Source of the DNA: Frateuria_A sp049727805 | GTDB lineage: Bacteria > Pseudomonadota > Gammaproteobacteria > Xanthomonadales > Rhodanobacteraceae | Reading direction: 5' to 3' | Assembly: GCF_049727805.1 (NCBI RefSeq) | Contig: NZ_JBCNYA010000019.1 | Location: forward strand, 14,971 to 78,970 | DNA length: 64,000 nucleotides | Shown: one piece after another, positions 52,892 to 59,736 of the stretch | Layout of the letters: the number at the start of each line of letters is the position of its first letter | Position numbering within the stretch: the stretch's first letter is position 1 | Program-made: the position numbers and the translations under genes | The notes under the pieces: model-generated | Told to the model about the DNA's origin: nothing | The model's input: the letters and a program-made list of their open reading frames with translations, nothing else | The model's database searches: none

Positions 52892-53582
52892 CGCGCATGG
52901 CCTCCAGGGCCTCGCGGCAGGCCGTCACGTTGGCTTCCAGCGCGTCCCACACGGGCTTGATGGCGACGATCGACTGCAGGTAGGCATCGCGCGCCTGCTC
53001 GGCCTTGTGAAGCGCCGCTTCGGCCTTGCGACGCACCGCAGAGCGCGGGCCTTCGGTGGTCGGCTCCACCGCCGGGTCGGGCGCCGCGGCCGGCGGTTCG
53101 CCCGGGGCCGGTGCGGCGATCGCAATGGCGATGCCGCCCTTGGGCGCGTAGGCCTCGGCGTGTGCACCGTCGCGCGTTGCCTGGAAGTCACCGCGGCGCT
53201 CGCCCAGGTGCAGGGCGCGCAGGACCTTGTCCAGCGTCTCCTCGGGCAGCGCCGCCTGCACCTCGACGGGTGTCATCGGCGCCGTCGCCTTCTCCAGCAA
53301 CCGCCGCACCTTCGCGATGGTGGTCTCACGGTCGCTGACGCGCCGATCGTGGAGGTGGCTGATGGTTGCGGACGCGGGTGCCGGCTCGGCCAGGGCGTAG
53401 GCCACCCGGCCGTCCTCGATCGAGGCGACGAGCTGGCCCTGGTCCTTCATCGCGCGGCACAGTGCGTCGACCTCGGCGCGGTCGGTGCCTACCGACAGCT
53501 GCTCCATGATCTGGTCGAGGTTCATGGGCAGGCCGGCGGCAGCCGTCAGCACCACCAGCAGCTCGGACTTGGTGGAGGGCAT
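52884..53582 (-). CDS. Early protein with two winged-helix-like segments and coiled coil
   Basis: A 232-residue protein. Residues about 5-65 (KSELLVVLTAAAGLPMNLDQ, DALCRAMKDQGQLVASIEDG) and about 85-140 (TTIAKVRRLLEKATAPMTPV, LDKVLRALHLGERRGDFQAT) read as two winged-helix modules; a Pro/Ala linker leads to a C-terminal coiled coil (VRRKAEAALHKAEQARDAYL). A DNA-binding early regulator is plausible; no family assigned. Confidence 0.68.
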   Translation of the reverse strand: MPSTKSELLVVLTAAAGLPMNLDQIMEQLSVGTDRAEVDALCRAMKDQGQLVASIEDGRVAYALAEPAPASATISHLHDRRVSDRETTIAKVRRLLEKATAPMTPVEVQAALPEETLDKVLRALHLGERRGDFQATRDGAHAEAYAPKGGIAIAIAAPAPGEPPAAAPDPAVEPTTEGPRSAVRRKAEAALHKAEQARDAYLQSIVAIKPVWDALEANVTACREALEAMRDE

Positions 53583-53585
53583 GGC

Positions 53586-53735
53586 TCAGCCCTCCCGCTG
53601 GCGAGGCTGGTTGCCGGCAACCTTCACCTTCGAGATCACGGCATCGTGCTTCTTCTCCACGATCTCCCGGGCTTCCTTCGGGTTCTTGGCGTCGACGTGG
53701 AACACGCCCTGGTCGGTGTGGACGGCGAACTTCAT
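53586..53735 (-). CDS. Small basic hypothetical protein
   Basis: A 49-residue protein: MKFAVHTDQGVFHVDAKNPK, EAREIVEKKHDAVISKVKVA. It looks like a single beta-hairpin plus helix. It fits exactly between two accepted genes (3-base gaps on either side), which is why I include it. Confidence 0.6.
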   Translation of the reverse strand: MKFAVHTDQGVFHVDAKNPKEAREIVEKKHDAVISKVKVAGNQPRQREG

Positions 53736-53738
53736 CGC

Positions 53739-54059
53739 TCAGCCCTCGCGCTGCAGCAGGCGGTGCTTCTCGCGCACCACCCACTGCACCTGGCAGTCGA
53801 GCACCTTGGCCACCATCACCGTTTCCCGGTGGAAGCCGTTGACGCGGCGGATCTTGATCGAGCCCTGCAGCCAGTCGCTGGGCTGGTTGATGTCCACCAC
53901 CACGTAGTCCGGCCGCACGGTCACCTGCTGCACCGTGCAGCCGTGGACGTGCAGGAAGGTCACGCACTTGCCGGCGAGCTTGAGCTGGTCCTGCACCGCC
54001 GCGCTGCTGCGCTGCAGGCGCAGCGCGATCGCCTCTTGAATCCCCTTCAAAGCGTTCAT
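53739..54059 (-). CDS. Hypothetical early phage protein
   Basis: A 106-residue protein: MNALKGIQEAIALRLQRSSA, GKCVTFLHVHGCTVQQVTVR, HRETVMVAKVLDCQVQWVVR. No family recognised; alpha/beta composition. The ATG overlaps the upstream stop (ATGA). Confidence 0.65.
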   Translation of the reverse strand: MNALKGIQEAIALRLQRSSAAVQDQLKLAGKCVTFLHVHGCTVQQVTVRPDYVVVDINQPSDWLQGSIKIRRVNGFHRETVMVAKVLDCQVQWVVREKHRLLQREG

Positions 54060-54427
54060 GCGTCTTTCTCCAGGGGCAGCCCCAGCTGCCCGCGTAGGTC
54101 CGGCAGGGCGACGCGCTTCATCGCGCACACCTGGCGGAGGGAGGTCATGGCCCGGTCGGTCAGGAAGCCGCAATTCCGGTCCAGTTCTTCGTCGGTCTCG
54201 GCGAGGTAGTAGCCGTGCGCCGGATGCCCACAGACGGGATGCCCGGCGTTGCGCAGTGCCTCGATCACCTGGCGCAGGCGGCGCTTGTCGGCCTCCGCGG
54301 TGCGCCCGGTGATCGTGTGCACCAGCTGCTCGGCGGTGCGCCCGTTGGCCTCGCCGACGCAGTGCTGCAACACCGCCAGCACCGTGTCAGGCGTCAGGTC
54401 CTTGCTGCAGAACAGGTCGGGTTGCAT
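54056..54427 (-). CDS. Putative winged-helix early protein
   Basis: A 123-residue protein: LTPDTVLAVLQHCVGEANGR, TAEADKRRLRQVIEALRNAG, HPVCGHPAHGYYLAETDEEL. The pattern (helices followed by G-x-PVCGHPAHGYYLA) is a winged-helix fold found beside transposition genes in B3-like phages. It may regulate early transcription or replication. Confidence 0.72.
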   Translation of the reverse strand: MQPDLFCSKDLTPDTVLAVLQHCVGEANGRTAEQLVHTITGRTAEADKRRLRQVIEALRNAGHPVCGHPAHGYYLAETDEELDRNCGFLTDRAMTSLRQVCAMKRVALPDLRGQLGLPLEKDA

Positions 54428-54455
54428 GGCGGCTGCCTCGCGTTGACCGGGGTGG

Positions 54456-55421
54456 TTACCTGCCGCCGTCCACCAGCTCGACCGCGGCCGCACGCACGTC
54501 CTCGCAGCACACCGCGCGGCCTTCCGCGTTGGCGTTCATGCTGGCCAGGCGCAGGGTCTTGGTGAGCGTGCGAAGGGCGCCGGCACCGCGGGCGACCTGC
54601 ATCAGCGTCACGCGGCACTTCTCGTCGGTAATGCCCCACGCCTGGATCAGCGCGACCACGTCGGCCTCGGTGGGTTGCTTGAGCTGCAGGCGCTTGCCGA
54701 TGCGGCTGTTGAGGCGGTCCAGCTTGGCCGCGTTGCGCCCGCCGGTGATCTGCGAGAACAGACCCTCGTTACCGACATAGGCGATGCCGATGCCGGTGGC
54801 GTCGTGGATCGCACGCACCTGGTCGAGCGCGTCGAACGAGAGGTGCTGCGCCTCGTCCAGGATCAGCAGGCCGTGGGTGCCCGTCACCCGCTTGTTGATG
54901 CGCTTGACCAGTGCGCGGGCGCCGCCGCTGGTGTCCAGTCCCAGGGCTTCGGCGATCTCCTGCAGGCAGGTGACCACGCCGCGGGTCGAGGGCTCCATCG
55001 TGGCGATCCACACGTTGGGGCTGCTCTCGCGGTAGTACTCGCATGCGCTGCTCTTGCTCACGCCGGCGTTGCCGAAGGCGATCACGATGTCGCCCGCCAT
55101 CTGGCCGTAGCCGAGCAGGCCGAGGACGCGCAGTGCGGTGGGCGTGGCCACGAAGCCGGGCACGGTCGGCATTACGTTGCCGGCGGCGCGGCGGGCGTCC
55201 GCCGCCTCCAGCCACAGGCGCACCTTGGTGTCGACGGCTTCGTTGTCGCCGGCGTACTTGCTGCCCAGCCACTGGCTGAAGGTGGTGGCGCTGATGCCGG
55301 CCTCTTTCGCGATGACGGCCTGGCTCAGGTTCTTGCTGTCGCGCGCCATCGCGGCGCGGACCTTCTCCCGGAGCACATCGTCGCCCTGATAGATTTGCGG
55401 AACGGTAGCGGTGTCATTCAT
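54456..55421 (-). CDS. AAA+ transposition protein (MuB-like)
   Basis: A 321-residue ATPase. The N-terminus (SQAVIAKEAGISATTFSQWL) is a helix-turn-helix DNA-binding domain as in MuB; the AAA+ core has FGNAGVSKSSACEYYRESSP (Walker A-like GxxGxxKS) and HGLLILDEAQHLSFDALDQV (Walker B with catalytic Glu). MuB delivers target DNA to the transposase, stimulates strand transfer and gives target immunity. It is 68 bases downstream of the transposase gene. Confidence 0.92.
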   Translation of the reverse strand: MNDTATVPQIYQGDDVLREKVRAAMARDSKNLSQAVIAKEAGISATTFSQWLGSKYAGDNEAVDTKVRLWLEAADARRAAGNVMPTVPGFVATPTALRVLGLLGYGQMAGDIVIAFGNAGVSKSSACEYYRESSPNVWIATMEPSTRGVVTCLQEIAEALGLDTSGGARALVKRINKRVTGTHGLLILDEAQHLSFDALDQVRAIHDATGIGIAYVGNEGLFSQITGGRNAAKLDRLNSRIGKRLQLKQPTEADVVALIQAWGITDEKCRVTLMQVARGAGALRTLTKTLRLASMNANAEGRAVCCEDVRAAAVELVDGGR

Positions 55422-55489
55422 TGGTTGATCCCCTTGCTTGGTTACTGCTGCCTAGTCCCGGCGGGTGCGCCAACACCCGCCGGGGCGCT

Positions 55490-57454
55490 TTAAAGCTGTT
55501 CTTCCTTCATGCGCCTGGCGCGCTCGAACATCTGCAGGTCGAGCTGGCTCGGACCATCGGTGCCGGTAGCGGCCGGGCGCTGCGGTTGCGGTTCGGGTTT
55601 CTTCCCGTGCAGGCCGAACACCCCCGCGACGACGCCGGCAGTGGGTAGCGAGGGCGGCGTGACTTCGGGAAGCTGGGCGGCCACCTGGGCGGCGTCCATC
55701 AGCTTCTCGGCAGCCAGCATGTCCTTGGCCGCGCGGCGCCACTGCTTGCGGCCGCGCAGGTGCTCGCGGGCCGCGTTGACGTCGGCGAAGCCGACGGCGG
55801 CTACGCAATCGGCCGCGCAGATGTACGTGCCGTCCAGGCCGTACACGTGGGCCACGCCCTGCAGGTGCCAGGGGTCGACGCGCAGCACCACCTTGCGGCC
55901 GGCGTGCTCGGACAGCGCCTCATGCCAGTAGCGGTTGCCCGCCAGGCGCACGCTGCCGTCGACCGTGTTGGCGGTGACCGCCTCGGCGGCCAGCAACAGC
56001 AGGCGCAGCTGCTCCTCGCTGACCTTGCGCACCGTCGCCCGGGCGTAGCTCTCGGCGAACACCAGGTCGAAGCTGCGCCCCGCGCAGACGCGGGTGCGCC
56101 GGCCCATGCGGGCGTTGTGGGCGTGGATCTCCTCGTTCACCACGCGCTCGAAGGTCTCCCACTCGACCACGCGGCTGCCGTAGTTCTCCGGCTTGGCGAC
56201 AGGGCTGTTGCCCACATAGGCGCCTTCAAAGGCCGGGTGCTTGGCGATGCGATCGCAGAAGTCGCGCCAGGCGCGCTCGATGGGCTTGGCCTGGCCGTGG
56301 TACGGGGTGACCCAGTGCACGTTGTCGGCGCCGACGAGCGTGGTGATGACGCCGGTGGGGTCTTCCTCGCGCACCTTGAAGCGGTAGCGGTTGGGCGTGC
56401 CGCCCGTCATCCACTTGCTGGCGAAGGCGCGGCCGTTGTCCAGGTACACGCTGCCGGGCACGCCGTAGGCGCGCACCATGTCGCCGAAGGACAGGCGCAC
56501 CACGTCGCTGGATTCGTGGTCGCACAGGCGCCAGGCCAGCATCTTGCCGCTGTGTAGGTCCTGCCAGCCGAGGATGCACGGTCGGCCCTCGGTGCCGTCC
56601 GGGAAGCGCACGCGGATGTCCCAGCGGTGGCCGTCCGCGTTCACGCCTTCCAGCGCGGCGAGCATGCTGCGATCGCGCTCCTGGGCCGGGTAGGTTTTCA
56701 GCAGCGCGTCCTCGCCCTGGCGGGCCAGTACGCGCACCGCGCGCGGCAGCTCGCGCTCCACGCGGCGGGTGAAGGTCTTGAGGCTGGGCAGGGTCCAGCC
56801 GCGCGTCGCGGCGATGCGCTGCAGGCGGTCGTAGCAGCTGCTCGCGGTGGGCTGTTCCAGGCGCAGGTAATCGGCCTTGAACAGCTCCCACGCTTTGGGC
56901 TCGATCTCGGCCGTGGCGGTGCGCCCGGTGTAGTGCGGCAGCAACAGGGCCAGCCAGTTGTGCGGCGCCGTGTTGGCGACGTCCTGCTGCCAGCGGGCGA
57001 GGCTGGCAGCGCTGCCGCCGCGTACACCGTCGCGCTGCAGCTGCGCCGCGACCGTCTCGCGGGCCTGCATCAGCGGCACGTTGTTGGCCACCAGGCGATG
57101 CACCGACTGAATCGCCTGCAGGCGCATCTGCGCGACGTCCTTCATCGGCTGCTTGGCCTGCTCGTAGCGCTGCCAGGCCGAGCGGATCTGCTCGTCGCTC
57201 GGCGCCAGGGTGTTGCGCGACGCCAGCGGTTGGACCGGGCGCTCGCGCAGCAGCAGCGCGGCCTGGGTGGCCGGCGGCAGCGCGCTCAATGCGTACTCGC
57301 GGCCACCGCCACGTCCGGCGCGCGGGCGGGACGTCCAGCCTTCGCGGTCTGCCTTGGCCCGGATGTTCCGGTCGGTGCCTGGAAGGCCCGGTAGCCCGAC
57401 CAGCTCGGCGCCGGTGTACCAGCGTTCGGCCAGCTGCAGGTTGCCGTCGGCCAT
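55490..57454 (-). CDS. DDE transposase (MuA-like)
   Basis: A 654-residue transposase. The N-terminal domain (AERWYTGAELVGLPGLPGTD, RNIRAKADREGWTSRPRAGR, GREYALSALPPATQAALLLR) is the Mu-type winged-helix end/enhancer-binding domain. The RNase H-like core has the DDE triad in EGVNADGHRWDIRV, SVYLDNGRAFASKWM and QAKPIERAWRDFCDR; a beta-barrel and a C-terminal ATPase-binding tail follow. It cuts at the TG/CA ends and drives replicative transposition. Start is the ATG at 57454; a GTG one codon upstream overlaps the previous stop. Confidence 0.95.
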   Translation of the reverse strand: MADGNLQLAERWYTGAELVGLPGLPGTDRNIRAKADREGWTSRPRAGRGGGREYALSALPPATQAALLLRERPVQPLASRNTLAPSDEQIRSAWQRYEQAKQPMKDVAQMRLQAIQSVHRLVANNVPLMQARETVAAQLQRDGVRGGSAASLARWQQDVANTAPHNWLALLLPHYTGRTATAEIEPKAWELFKADYLRLEQPTASSCYDRLQRIAATRGWTLPSLKTFTRRVERELPRAVRVLARQGEDALLKTYPAQERDRSMLAALEGVNADGHRWDIRVRFPDGTEGRPCILGWQDLHSGKMLAWRLCDHESSDVVRLSFGDMVRAYGVPGSVYLDNGRAFASKWMTGGTPNRYRFKVREEDPTGVITTLVGADNVHWVTPYHGQAKPIERAWRDFCDRIAKHPAFEGAYVGNSPVAKPENYGSRVVEWETFERVVNEEIHAHNARMGRRTRVCAGRSFDLVFAESYARATVRKVSEEQLRLLLLAAEAVTANTVDGSVRLAGNRYWHEALSEHAGRKVVLRVDPWHLQGVAHVYGLDGTYICAADCVAAVGFADVNAAREHLRGRKQWRRAAKDMLAAEKLMDAAQVAAQLPEVTPPSLPTAGVVAGVFGLHGKKPEPQPQRPAATGTDGPSQLDLQMFERARRMKEEQL

Positions 57455-57906
57455 CACGGCACCCTCCGCCGCATATCCTTGAGGACCCTCAGCTGGGCGT
57501 CCGTCTGCTCACGCTCGCGCATGAGGCGTCCGATCTCGGCGTCGAGCGTCTCGGCGCCGACCAGGATCCGGCCACCGTGCACGCTTGCCGACCAGCTGCT
57601 CAGCGGCGTGCTGGAACACACGATCTCCAGCACGGGGCCGAGCCACAGCGGGCAGTTGAACTCCTCGCGGGCCGGCGCCGTGTAGCCGTCGATCATGTTC
57701 TTGGTGACGTCCTTGCCCGTAAGGCGGGAGGCGCGTGCGGCCACTTCGTGGCGGTCCATGCCGGCGCGGTGAGCCTCGGCCAGCATGTTGGAGAGCAGCT
57801 CGCAGACGACGGGGCGGAAATCCATTGAGCCGGGCAGCGGCGCGGGGCGCTGCGGGATCTCGAACAGGTCGCCCGAGAGGGACGCGCCGGCTTTGCGACG
57901 GGTCAT
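57454..57906 (-). CDS. Hypothetical early protein preceding the transposase
   Basis: A 150-residue protein: MTRRKAGASLSGDLFEIPQR, MDFRPVVCELLSNMLAEAHR, DRHEVAARASRLTGKDVTKN and MIDGYTAPAREEFNCPLWLG. Proteins with this layout stand directly before the transposase in B3/D3112-like phages; role unknown. The MTGKDVTKNMIDGY part suggests DNA binding. C-terminus is a coiled coil. Confidence 0.75.
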   Translation of the reverse strand: MTRRKAGASLSGDLFEIPQRPAPLPGSMDFRPVVCELLSNMLAEAHRAGMDRHEVAARASRLTGKDVTKNMIDGYTAPAREEFNCPLWLGPVLEIVCSSTPLSSWSASVHGGRILVGAETLDAEIGRLMREREQTDAQLRVLKDMRRRVP

Positions 57907-58178
57907 GCGGCACCGCCGATGCGTGCGAGGGCGGCAGGAATGCCCGCGAGGTGGCAGTCGCGCTGGTGCTGACCATACGGGTGCTCTGCGGTGCGCCACG
58001 CGCCGCGGGGGCACTGGCAGGTCGCGTGTTCGCACACCTCGATCAGAGCGACTACAGCCGCGATGGCGCTTGCGCCCGCCTCCCACTTGCCTTTTGGGAG
58101 CCGAGCAGCGGCGTCACGTAGCACGTCCATCGGCGCGCTCGATGCCCGGTTCACCGGGTTGGCGTAGAGGGCGCCCAT
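57903..58178 (-). CDS. Hypothetical early protein
   Basis: A 91-residue protein: MGALYANPVNRASSAPMDVL, LPKGKWEAGASAIAAVVALI, EVCEHATCQCPRGAWRTAEH. Four Cys and several His in the C-terminal half could form a metal site. No known family. Overlaps the downstream start by four bases (ATGA). Confidence 0.6.
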   Translation of the reverse strand: MGALYANPVNRASSAPMDVLRDAAARLPKGKWEAGASAIAAVVALIEVCEHATCQCPRGAWRTAEHPYGQHQRDCHLAGIPAALARIGGAA

Positions 58179-58180
58179 GT

Positions 58181-58432
58181 CTACGCCGCCGCGCTCTGCC
58201 GCATATTGCGGCCGTTCTCGGGGGTGCTAGGCTCCCCTTCGGGCACCTTCAGGCCAAGCGCGACCGCGATTTCGTGGGCGCGGCCGTAGTAGGCCTTGTC
58301 GGCCCCGTTGATGACGCGATACACCGCCTTGCGGTCGTAGCCGCGTTCCTCGGCCCATTGCGTCAGCGTCTTGCCCCGCTGACGAAGTTGCTGGCGTACC
58401 TGGTCCGGCGTGAGTGCGGTCTTGCGGCTCAT
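58181..58432 (-). CDS. Ner/Cro-like DNA-binding protein
   Basis: An 83-residue helix-turn-helix protein: LTPDQVRQQLRQRGKTLTQW, AEERGYDRKAVYRVINGADK, AHEIAVALGLKVPEGE. It is the first gene of the early operon, divergent from the repressor, the position of Mu ner. It probably turns down the early and repressor promoters by binding the operators in the gap. Confidence 0.78.
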   Translation of the reverse strand: MSRKTALTPDQVRQQLRQRGKTLTQWAEERGYDRKAVYRVINGADKAYYGRAHEIAVALGLKVPEGEPSTPENGRNMRQSAAA

Positions 58433-58460
58433 GTCCCCCGGTTTCCCCTTGTGATCTATG

Positions 58461-58592
58461 GGTTATGTCTAGGGCACGAATATACGCTTATCAGCGGTAC
58501 GGTCAAGCAGATAAGCGGCATCCGGGTTCATGCCGCACCGACAATCGGCGGCGTAGCCTGTTCGGAGTAGGTAATTCAAAGGCTTATGTCTA
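58461..58592. promoter_or_regulatory. Operators and early promoter between ner-like and repressor genes
   Basis: Minus-strand promoter: TTGACC (plus 58501-58506), 16-base spacer, TATATT (plus 58479-58484). Four related motifs surround it: GGTTATGTCTA (58461-58471), CGCTTATCAGCG (58485-58496, in the spacer), the reverse complement CGCTTATCTGCT (58506-58517, at the -35 box) and GGCTTATGTCTA (58581-58592, over the repressor start). They are likely repressor/Ner operators. I see no clear plus-strand promoter. Confidence 0.72.
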
Positions 58593-59056
58593 TGTCGGAT
58601 GGTGTGGATCAAACTCAGATGGAGCGTCCGACTTACCGCGAGGAACTCGGACGGCGCCTATCGGCGGTGCTTGATCGGCTGCCATCCCGCCAAAAGGCGG
58701 CAGAAACCGCCGGACGGTCCACCGACATGCTCAACAAGTACGAGCGGGGGGTCGCGGAGGCTCCGTTCATGGCGATGGCCAACCTGTGCCTGGCCGCTGG
58801 CGTCCGCATGGAATGGCTTGCGACCGGGCTCGGCGACGTGGAGAGAGCCGCGCAAACCGCGCCAGATCAGGCTTCGCAGCCCTTGAGACGTGAAGATTTG
58901 ATGATGGCGATGCAGCTTGCCAGCGAGGCGTTGGGCAACAAGGTGCTGTCCCCGCCGGATCACGCCGAGCTGGTCAGCCTGCTTTACGAACTCCTGGTGG
59001 AAGGGCTGCCCCAGGCCACGGTCCTGCGCTATGCCAAGCGCGCAGCCCGGGTCTGA
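58586..59056 (+). CDS. Prophage repressor (helix-turn-helix)
   Basis: A 156-residue protein. TYREELGRRLSAVLDRLPSR, QKAAETAGRSTDMLNKYERG, APFMAMANLCLAAGVRMEWL is a Cro/CI-type helix-turn-helix like those of transposable-phage c repressors; the C-terminus is helical and could mediate oligomerisation (LMMAMQLASEALGNKVLSPP, DHAELVSLLYELLVEGLPQA). It is transcribed opposite to the early genes and should keep the prophage silent. ATG at 58592 is an alternative start. Confidence 0.82.
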   Translation: MSMSDGVDQTQMERPTYREELGRRLSAVLDRLPSRQKAAETAGRSTDMLNKYERGVAEAPFMAMANLCLAAGVRMEWLATGLGDVERAAQTAPDQASQPLRREDLMMAMQLASEALGNKVLSPPDHAELVSLLYELLVEGLPQATVLRYAKRAARV

Positions 59057-59081
59057 GTCACCACAACAGGGGACTCACCCG

Positions 59082-59393
59082 ATGAATGAAGCACGCGTCA
59101 CCCGTGTCAGACGGCTCCTGGCCAGCGCCACCGTGCCTGACATCGCCACCATCCGTCGCAAGCAAGGTCCGCTGGGGCTTACCCGGCGTCGCTGGCTCAT
59201 GCAGGAGGCCAGGCTGCTGGCCGCCCGCTACTCGCTCCAGGAGCACCTGGACGCCTTTATCTACGCCCAGGACCACACGGCCATCACGGGCCTGGACGTC
59301 GACCAGCTGGAGCACCTGGTCAGCCACCTCGAGCAAATGGGCGCCCGCCTGGACGCCGCCTGTGACCCGCCCGGCGCGCCGCCGGCGCGCTGA
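59082..59393 (+). CDS. Repressor-linked hypothetical protein
   Basis: A 103-residue protein: MNEARVTRVRRLLASATVPD, RRKQGPLGLTRRRWLMQEAR, LLAARYSLQEHLDAFIYAQD, LDVDQLEHLVSHLEQMGARL. It follows the repressor by 25 bases on the same strand, so it is probably expressed in the lysogen. Basic N-terminal half, helical throughout; no family known to me. Confidence 0.65.
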   Translation: MNEARVTRVRRLLASATVPDIATIRRKQGPLGLTRRRWLMQEARLLAARYSLQEHLDAFIYAQDHTAITGLDVDQLEHLVSHLEQMGARLDAACDPPGAPPAR

Positions 59394-59440
59394 CGCGCTT
59401 CGAAGCCCTTTCGCACTCGCCTCAACGGTCCTTCGAAGAC

Positions 59441-59475
59441 AAAAAAAGCCGGCCCCTCGGCCGGCTTCAATTTGC
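59441..59475. terminator. Intrinsic terminator at the prophage left end
   Basis: GCCGGCC-CCTC-GGCCGGC (59448-59465) is preceded by A7 (59441-59447) and followed by TTCAATTT. On the minus strand it ends in a U7 tract, so it should stop transcripts entering from the host; on the plus strand it can end the repressor operon less efficiently. Confidence 0.82.
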
Positions 59476-59644
59476 AAACGTACTGTCCGTGAGGTGGAAT
59501 CGGCGCCCGATTCTGCAAACCTACGCCACGTCGCCGCCGACGCGCTCAGCGCGCTCGAAACCCGCGCTGTTCGTGGATTTCATCCCGATTCGTCCCTTTA
59601 TTTTTCGCTTTGTCCCTGTTCCTCAAACCTGGTGTCCCCCTTCA
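59475..59644 (-). other. Prophage left end with candidate transposase sites L1-L3
   Basis: Reading inward from 59644: L1 GTTTGAGGAACAGGGACA starts at 59628 (offset 16), L2 GTTTGCAGAATCGGGCGC at 59520 (offset 124) and L3 GTTTGCAAATTGAAGCC at 59479 (offset 165). One close and two distant sites is the Mu attL layout. Further GGGAC motifs occur at 59631 and near 59600. The 250 bp between the repressor-linked gene and the end hold only these sites and the terminator. Confidence 0.75.
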
Positions 59645-59649
59645 CCCGC
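59645..59649. repeat. Target-site duplication CCCGC, right copy
   Basis: CCCGC follows the terminal CA (59643-59644) of the prophage and repeats the five bases at 20584-20588. The rebuilt empty site would read ...GACGCCGCCCGCTACAGTTT.... Confidence 0.85.
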
Positions 59650-59736
59650 TACAGTTTCCGCGCTTCCTGCCGCTAGACGGGAGGCATACACCGCCAGAGC
59701 TCGCCAGGGAATAGGGCGCCCATCGGATTTCCTGCC

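Larger units (their letters stand above)
20589..59644 (-). mobile_element. Mu-like transposable prophage, 39,056 bp
   Basis: The element starts with TG and ends with CA, is flanked by CCCGC on both sides, and has the same terminal motif GTTTG-N7-GGGACA at offset 16 from both ends. It encodes in Mu order (on the minus strand) a repressor region, DDE transposase, AAA+ transposition protein, GemA, Mor activator, lysis cassette, head genes of the Mu gp25-gp30/I/T type and contractile tail genes gp35-gp48 with fibre. No structural gene looks broken, so it may be functional. Total length is close to that of Mu and the B3/D3112 group. Confidence 0.95.

Noticed and set aside
20589..59644. CRISPR array or restriction system
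   Set aside because: No regularly spaced direct repeats and no nuclease partner for the methylase were found in the window.
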